Assembly: GCF_018143015.1 (NCBI RefSeq)
Contig: NC_054749.1
Coordinates: 36,048,000 to 36,111,999 of the forward strand
Length of the DNA stretch: 64,000 bases
Direction: 5' to 3'
Source: Lytechinus variegatus
Taxonomy: Eukaryota > Echinodermata > Echinoidea > Temnopleuroida > Toxopneustidae
The notes under the pieces were generated by a model. The model was given only the letters and a program-made list of their open reading frames with translations. It ran no database searches and was not told where the DNA came from. Shown in pieces: positions 59,633 through 64,000 of the stretch. Position numbers and translations under genes: made by a program. Numbering within the stretch: the stretch's first letter is position 1; every line of letters begins with the position of its first letter.

Positions 59633-59639
59633 ACATGAA

Positions 59640-61794
59640 ATGAAATATTTATCTTTGATGAAATTTAGCTGTGTTACCGCACGTATCAATTTATAACATC
59701 ATGTGATTGTGACATCTTTCCCTTGTAATACCCTTGTAATACCCTGGGAGAGCTAGGGTTAAAATGTGTGTGTGGGGGGGGGGGGAGGTGACGTTGTGTG
59801 TGTTTGCGTGTATGTGTGCCATTCCTACCCATTCTTACCCATGCCATATTTACTTCTGCCCTTTTTACTAGCTTTAATCTGCTAATCAAGTATGATTACA
59901 TACAAGACAAATTCTTCCTGAAGGTAATTAAGACAGCAAACAATTATTTCATGAAAAAGTTGTTTAAATCACGGTTAATTGTCAAAATATTTTCATACAT
60001 CTAGATCTGGTACATTAATATAAACTTTGTAAAATGAAATCTTAGCTCAAAATCGATAATTCTGATGATCATTAACATAGAAAGCATATTTGGACAGTGT
60101 ATTATTAATATTGCTTTGAAAAAGACCCCACTTTTGATGGAATTCCTTAGTTATTTTGCTCATTTCTCTACAATTACGCCTTTTCTTCCAGAGTCATTTG
60201 GCTCATATATTTTTATTTTTTACATACAAAACACTTTGATGGTAATTTCATTGGATTCTGTTCAACCTCATTTTGCAATCGTTACCACAAGTCGTAGGCC
60301 TATTTATCTTTAAAATAGATGCATTGGTTCACAATTATGGCCCAGTGACTTTTGATACTGCCCAATCATACACGACTTGAGGGATTATTAATAACATGTT
60401 CACACCATTCTAGGTAGCCAAAGATTGAAGCAATATTCCTGCCAAATTATTTTGCTATTCTTTATTTCTTGTTATAGAAATTTATAAAAATATGAGAGTC
60501 AAGTTCTGTATTTGTTTACTTATTGCCTTCTATTACTCTATTAATGCATGTGAAGATTGATGCACATCTGAAAAACTCAATAACACACACACACCCTCAC
60601 AACCTATCTTTATTGACGATAAACATCATTGGCGCCATGATCTCAATCTCAATAAATGTTAAATTTCACTGCATTCTCATCTCACTCATTGCTCATCTTT
60701 TAAACATATTTGATCATCTCTCTCTAATTGGTGAATAAAAAGGTTTACTTCGGTTGTGTAATATCAGAGACTTTGTCTACTTAGCATTGTTTCCAACACA
60801 AGTGAAATTGAACAAGTTAATTAGTAACAAAATTTAAGCCATGGTGGCTATACGAAAGGGAAGAATTTACTTACCCTAATTTGTTTCTCTTACTCATAAG
60901 ATGGATGGCGACAATACAGGAATTATTCACATGGCTTGCGTGTGGAACCCTGTTAAAATTTCATCAGCTATTTCCTGATATTGTAATAGAAAAAAGAGGT
61001 CAGGCATTAGTACTAAAAAAGGCTTTTTTCCTTTACAGCTTAGAATGTGTGGAGTCACTAAAAACGTATATTGACTCAGATAATGAACATTTGACTTGTA
61101 GCGGTCAAGGGTAATTGGTGGATTATAGGTTGGACATTTCTTTATATGTCATTATTGGTATGCCAATTGAGAGGGACAGGTCCGGGACAGGTATAAGTTG
61201 TGTTATTGAACGTCTGGGTTAGTCTGCCAGAGATAATTGGCTATACAACCAGATGTGTTGAATTATAATACAGAATTTGGACAAGTGAAAGAAGTTTGGA
61301 GATGGACACAGTTTTGATTATTCATTTATATTTATTGATTTATTATTCATACAAAATTGCTTGAAGTTTGCTATGCAATAACGTGCTGTGATGGTGAAAT
61401 AATGATAAAGAAGTGTCAAATTTATTCCAATGAAAAGATAAACATTAAAAAAATATAACCAGAAATGATAACAATAATCTGCTTTTATGTAGCGTTTACA
61501 AAATCTTGAAAACGGCGGTAAAATGGCAAAATTCCCCGATGCTCTGCGATGCTCGGGCAAACGTTTCTGCCTTTGATAAACGTAAACACAGTGGAAACGG
61601 CGCATTAGTAATTGATTTGGCCTAACATGAAAAAATTCCGTATTTATGTCAAGAGCTTGAAAGAAATAATAGAACCTACCCTTCGAATCGACATGTAACT
61701 CAAGATCAACCAGACCGAGTGATAAACAGATAAACGGGAACGATTCGATGCTCCATTTTGTATATTATGTATAGGTTTGTCATCACACACAGGG
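59640..61794. other. No exon recognised
   Basis: AT-rich sequence; a G-run with TG repeats lies at 59764-59815. The open frames of 68-82 codons lack splice-ready ends and family resemblance. Gene 3 exons could be hidden here, since its coding sequence is unfinished at 58150, but none was found. Confidence 0.4.
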
Positions 61795-61923
61795 TTCTAA
61801 TTACGGGAAATGTCATGACTTCTTATTTTACATCAGATTTTGATGATTTTTTCAGTGTTATGCTTGTTGGATTTTCTCTTTTTATTCAAATCAACTTTTT
61901 GTTGGGGTGGACTTTTTACAAAT
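61795..61923. repeat. Right half of a GGACAAGTCCACC MITE
   Basis: 'catcagattttgatgatttt', 'cagtgttatgcttgttggat' and 'tgttggggtggac' match the right arm of the palindromic family. The left arm is absent. Confidence 0.75.
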
Positions 61924-62099
61924 GACCGAATTAGATGGCGGATCCTTTCAGAATTGTTGTACTCTGCCACAGACCGTTATTTTCAGACTCTGCTTCCCTT
62001 ATGAACCATGACCGGCAGGCGCAAAGATTAATTCTTCCTGCCGATTGTGTATAATAAATTTTGTTCAAAACGCCATTCAGCGTTGAAAGAATAACCGTG

Positions 62100-62720
62100 T
62101 TCACGCCTTGTTACGTGTTAGTATATCCACAATAAATGGTTATATTTTGTTTACCGATGTGAACGCGGTAGCGTCACGGGCGTCACGGTATCGTAACGCG
62201 GTAGCTTCACGGTATCGTTACGCGGTCTCATCAATACACGTTAGCACTGCGATCGATGCGGACCAGAGATTGAAATGAAATTTAAATTACAAAGAATTGA
62301 TATAGGCGTCGGTGATTCGAGCAAAAGAGTTTAATTGTGCTTTTCAGACATTTGACTCAACGATCATGACGATGCCGCCATGAAGTGCCATCTATGGAGA
62401 CTGATTTAGCGCCTATTTTCGTACCTTGTTTTCACATATTCCGTCATCGTCGCAGCTGATCGTGTGCAACGGTATGAAAACACGCAACGATTCTCTGATG
62501 AACGTTCATAACAGGTGCTCCACTCTCTCCTCCTCCCCCTAAATGATTTCACCCCGAAAGTGCGTCTGAGTTTGAATAGTGTGTTTTGTCCAAGTTGTGA
62601 TGGATCGTTTCCCCGGCATTGCACCCGTGAATACCTCTATTGCATTGCGTGCTTCGTCAGATTTCTACCTGTAATCTGCGGGGGACTTACCCACGCACGC
62701 ACCTGTCTCTTCGTAGGTGT
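62100..62720. other. CpG-rich stretch with short tandem repeats
   Basis: At 62164-62230 the unit 'cgcggtagc(g/t)tcacgg' with 'tatcgtaacg' recurs about three times. The following 500 bases are richer in CpG than the surroundings and could mark a promoter or exon of a neighbouring gene. No supported coding exon was found. Confidence 0.35.
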
Positions 62721-63059
62721 GAAAATCAACTACTAGTAAAACAGTTCAACTTTAGACCCTCATTTCCGATCTCTTCACCGATGAGGATATAGGCTTCACT
62801 CGGCTTCACTCCCGAGGTTCATTATTGAAACCGGGCAATGTAAATCAACAAAATGTTGACGGTCCAAATATGGCGTATTGAACAAAATTTCTGAAAAGAC
62901 GCGAGGTGCAAAGCGAGCGAGCGAAAAATGTTGACCTGTTTGATATGGAAATCTGATTTTGTGATAGATCTCGGTGTAATATTAAGAAAAATGATATGAT
63001 ATTTCACATCCTTTCCATTATTCTTTCCTGGTCACCGAAATTTGGTTGGTCAAGTCCCG

Positions 63060-63076
63060 CTCCCCCCCCCCCCCCC
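63060..63076. repeat. Poly-C run
   Basis: About 15 consecutive C residues; similar poly-C or poly-G runs occur across the window (for example 10529, 40779, 53870). Confidence 0.8.
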
Positions 63077-63916
63077 GTATTTGCTAGTGATGTAAACACC
63101 TTGGAATGACAGATAACTGGTTTTTATTGTGAATGGCGAGTGCAGTATGAATCATACTTAAAACGCAATAGTATAAATTTTATTTTTAAGATAAAATGAT
63201 TCTCAAGGCTACATGTTATATGATTAGAACGAACAGAGTATGAACCATTGAACAAAATAATCAATGAAATTTCAACAAAACAATAATGGAAAGTAACGAA
63301 GTTACAGTAAATTACGTTTCATAGTTGTTCGACCAAACGGTTTTATTATAAAAATGATAACAATAATGTGCTTTATACGGATATTTCAAAGCGTTTGGGT
63401 TGGCTGACAACGAATCTGTTAAATCGATACTGAAGTTCTATGAATGCCATCGACTAATGTGCGAGCTTAAATCTAATTTTCTTCTTTTTTATATCATGTG
63501 ATTATGTAAGTACAGCTGGACCTGGTGCTTGAAGAATGTAAACATAACGATCGACTACCAATTCACAATGTGAAATCATCATTGCTTGAACTTCTTATTT
63601 TGTTTTAGATGAGGTATGTCAATAATTATTTAAAAAGATGATATGAGACGTGACAAAACTACACATTGGAGACGTGATCACTAACTGGCTAATTACATTT
63701 GCATGCAACTGTTTTGGGGAGGGGCAGAGGAGGTGGGGGGGGGGGTGGGCATGATTGTCATGATCATATTACTGATAACATATTGAAGACAATACAGATG
63801 ACCCAAGAACAAGAATGGTCTTTACATCGGTCGTTAAAACTATCATTCGTCTTTTGTCATGGGAACGATCGCCATATCGAGGCTTAATGAAATATGAAAG
63901 TGTAGGGCTGGCTTAC

Positions 63917-64000
63917 CCTTCTCCAGAATTGAAATAAGATCACTGACCCCCTCTGCATCTCTGTATATCTCTGTCATCCTTCCCTCCTCCATCTTGCCCT
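63917..64000 (-). CDS. Possible coding exon at window edge
   Basis: On the minus strand an ATG at 63992-63990 opens 25 codons (MEEGRMTEIYRDAEGVSDLI and onward to ILEK) ending at a good donor, AGG|GTAAGC, with GT at 63916. The frame is also open upstream to the window edge, so it could be an internal exon. I recognise no family. It would lie opposite gene 3. Confidence 0.35.

Noticed and set aside
60881-61114. 77-aa plus-strand frame as a further exon of gene 3
   Set aside because: It is preceded by no convincing acceptor in the right phase and shows no relation to the preceding exons.

Overview
The window is animal nuclear DNA, AT-rich, with small exons, GT-AG introns and many repeats. Two families of tRNA-derived SINE, long palindromic MITEs and a CR1-type retrotransposon with a 2A-like peptide point to an echinoderm, most likely a sea urchin. 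The species assignment is inference from the style of the repeats.

Three host genes can be read. ATPAF2 (+ strand, 16633-23376, six coding exons, 288 aa) is the mitochondrial F1-ATPase assembly chaperone ATP12. DRC3/LRRC48 (- strand, 27982-37346, eleven coding exons, 523 aa) is a subunit of the ciliary nexin-dynein regulatory complex. The two genes converge tail to tail, as their human orthologues do on 17p11.2, so the pair is an old linkage. The third gene (+ strand, from 44944 to at least 58150, eight exons, 242 codons so far) is divergent from DRC3; I do not recognise its family and it has no stop in the exons found. A possible exon of a further gene lies on the - strand at the very end of the window. 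The genes share no obvious pathway.

The strongest unusual signal is in DRC3: introns 6 and 9 have no usable in-frame GT-AG junction, but both match the U12-type AT-AC consensus (ATATCCTT donor, CCTTRAC branch, AC acceptor) and give exactly the conserved protein when spliced that way.

Regions: 1-16.5 kb is a repeat-packed intergenic stretch (Harbinger-like element, several fold-back MITEs, LINE fragments, and a three-level nest in which an intact CR1 sits in a hAT-like element that sits in another MITE). 16.6-23.4 kb is ATPAF2. 23.4-28.0 kb is the convergent intergenic region, with MITEs and a perfect 44-bp-arm palindrome. 28.0-37.4 kb is DRC3. 37.8-43.8 kb is a large fold-back region dotted with a GCTCGCGCTTCGCGCTCGCA motif. 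44.9-58.2 kb is gene 3, whose introns hold a 3.4-kb giant inverted repeat, a piggyBac-like MITE and an element carrying five DR1 nuclear-receptor motifs. 58.2-64 kb is intron or intergenic DNA with SINE pieces and a CpG-rich stretch.
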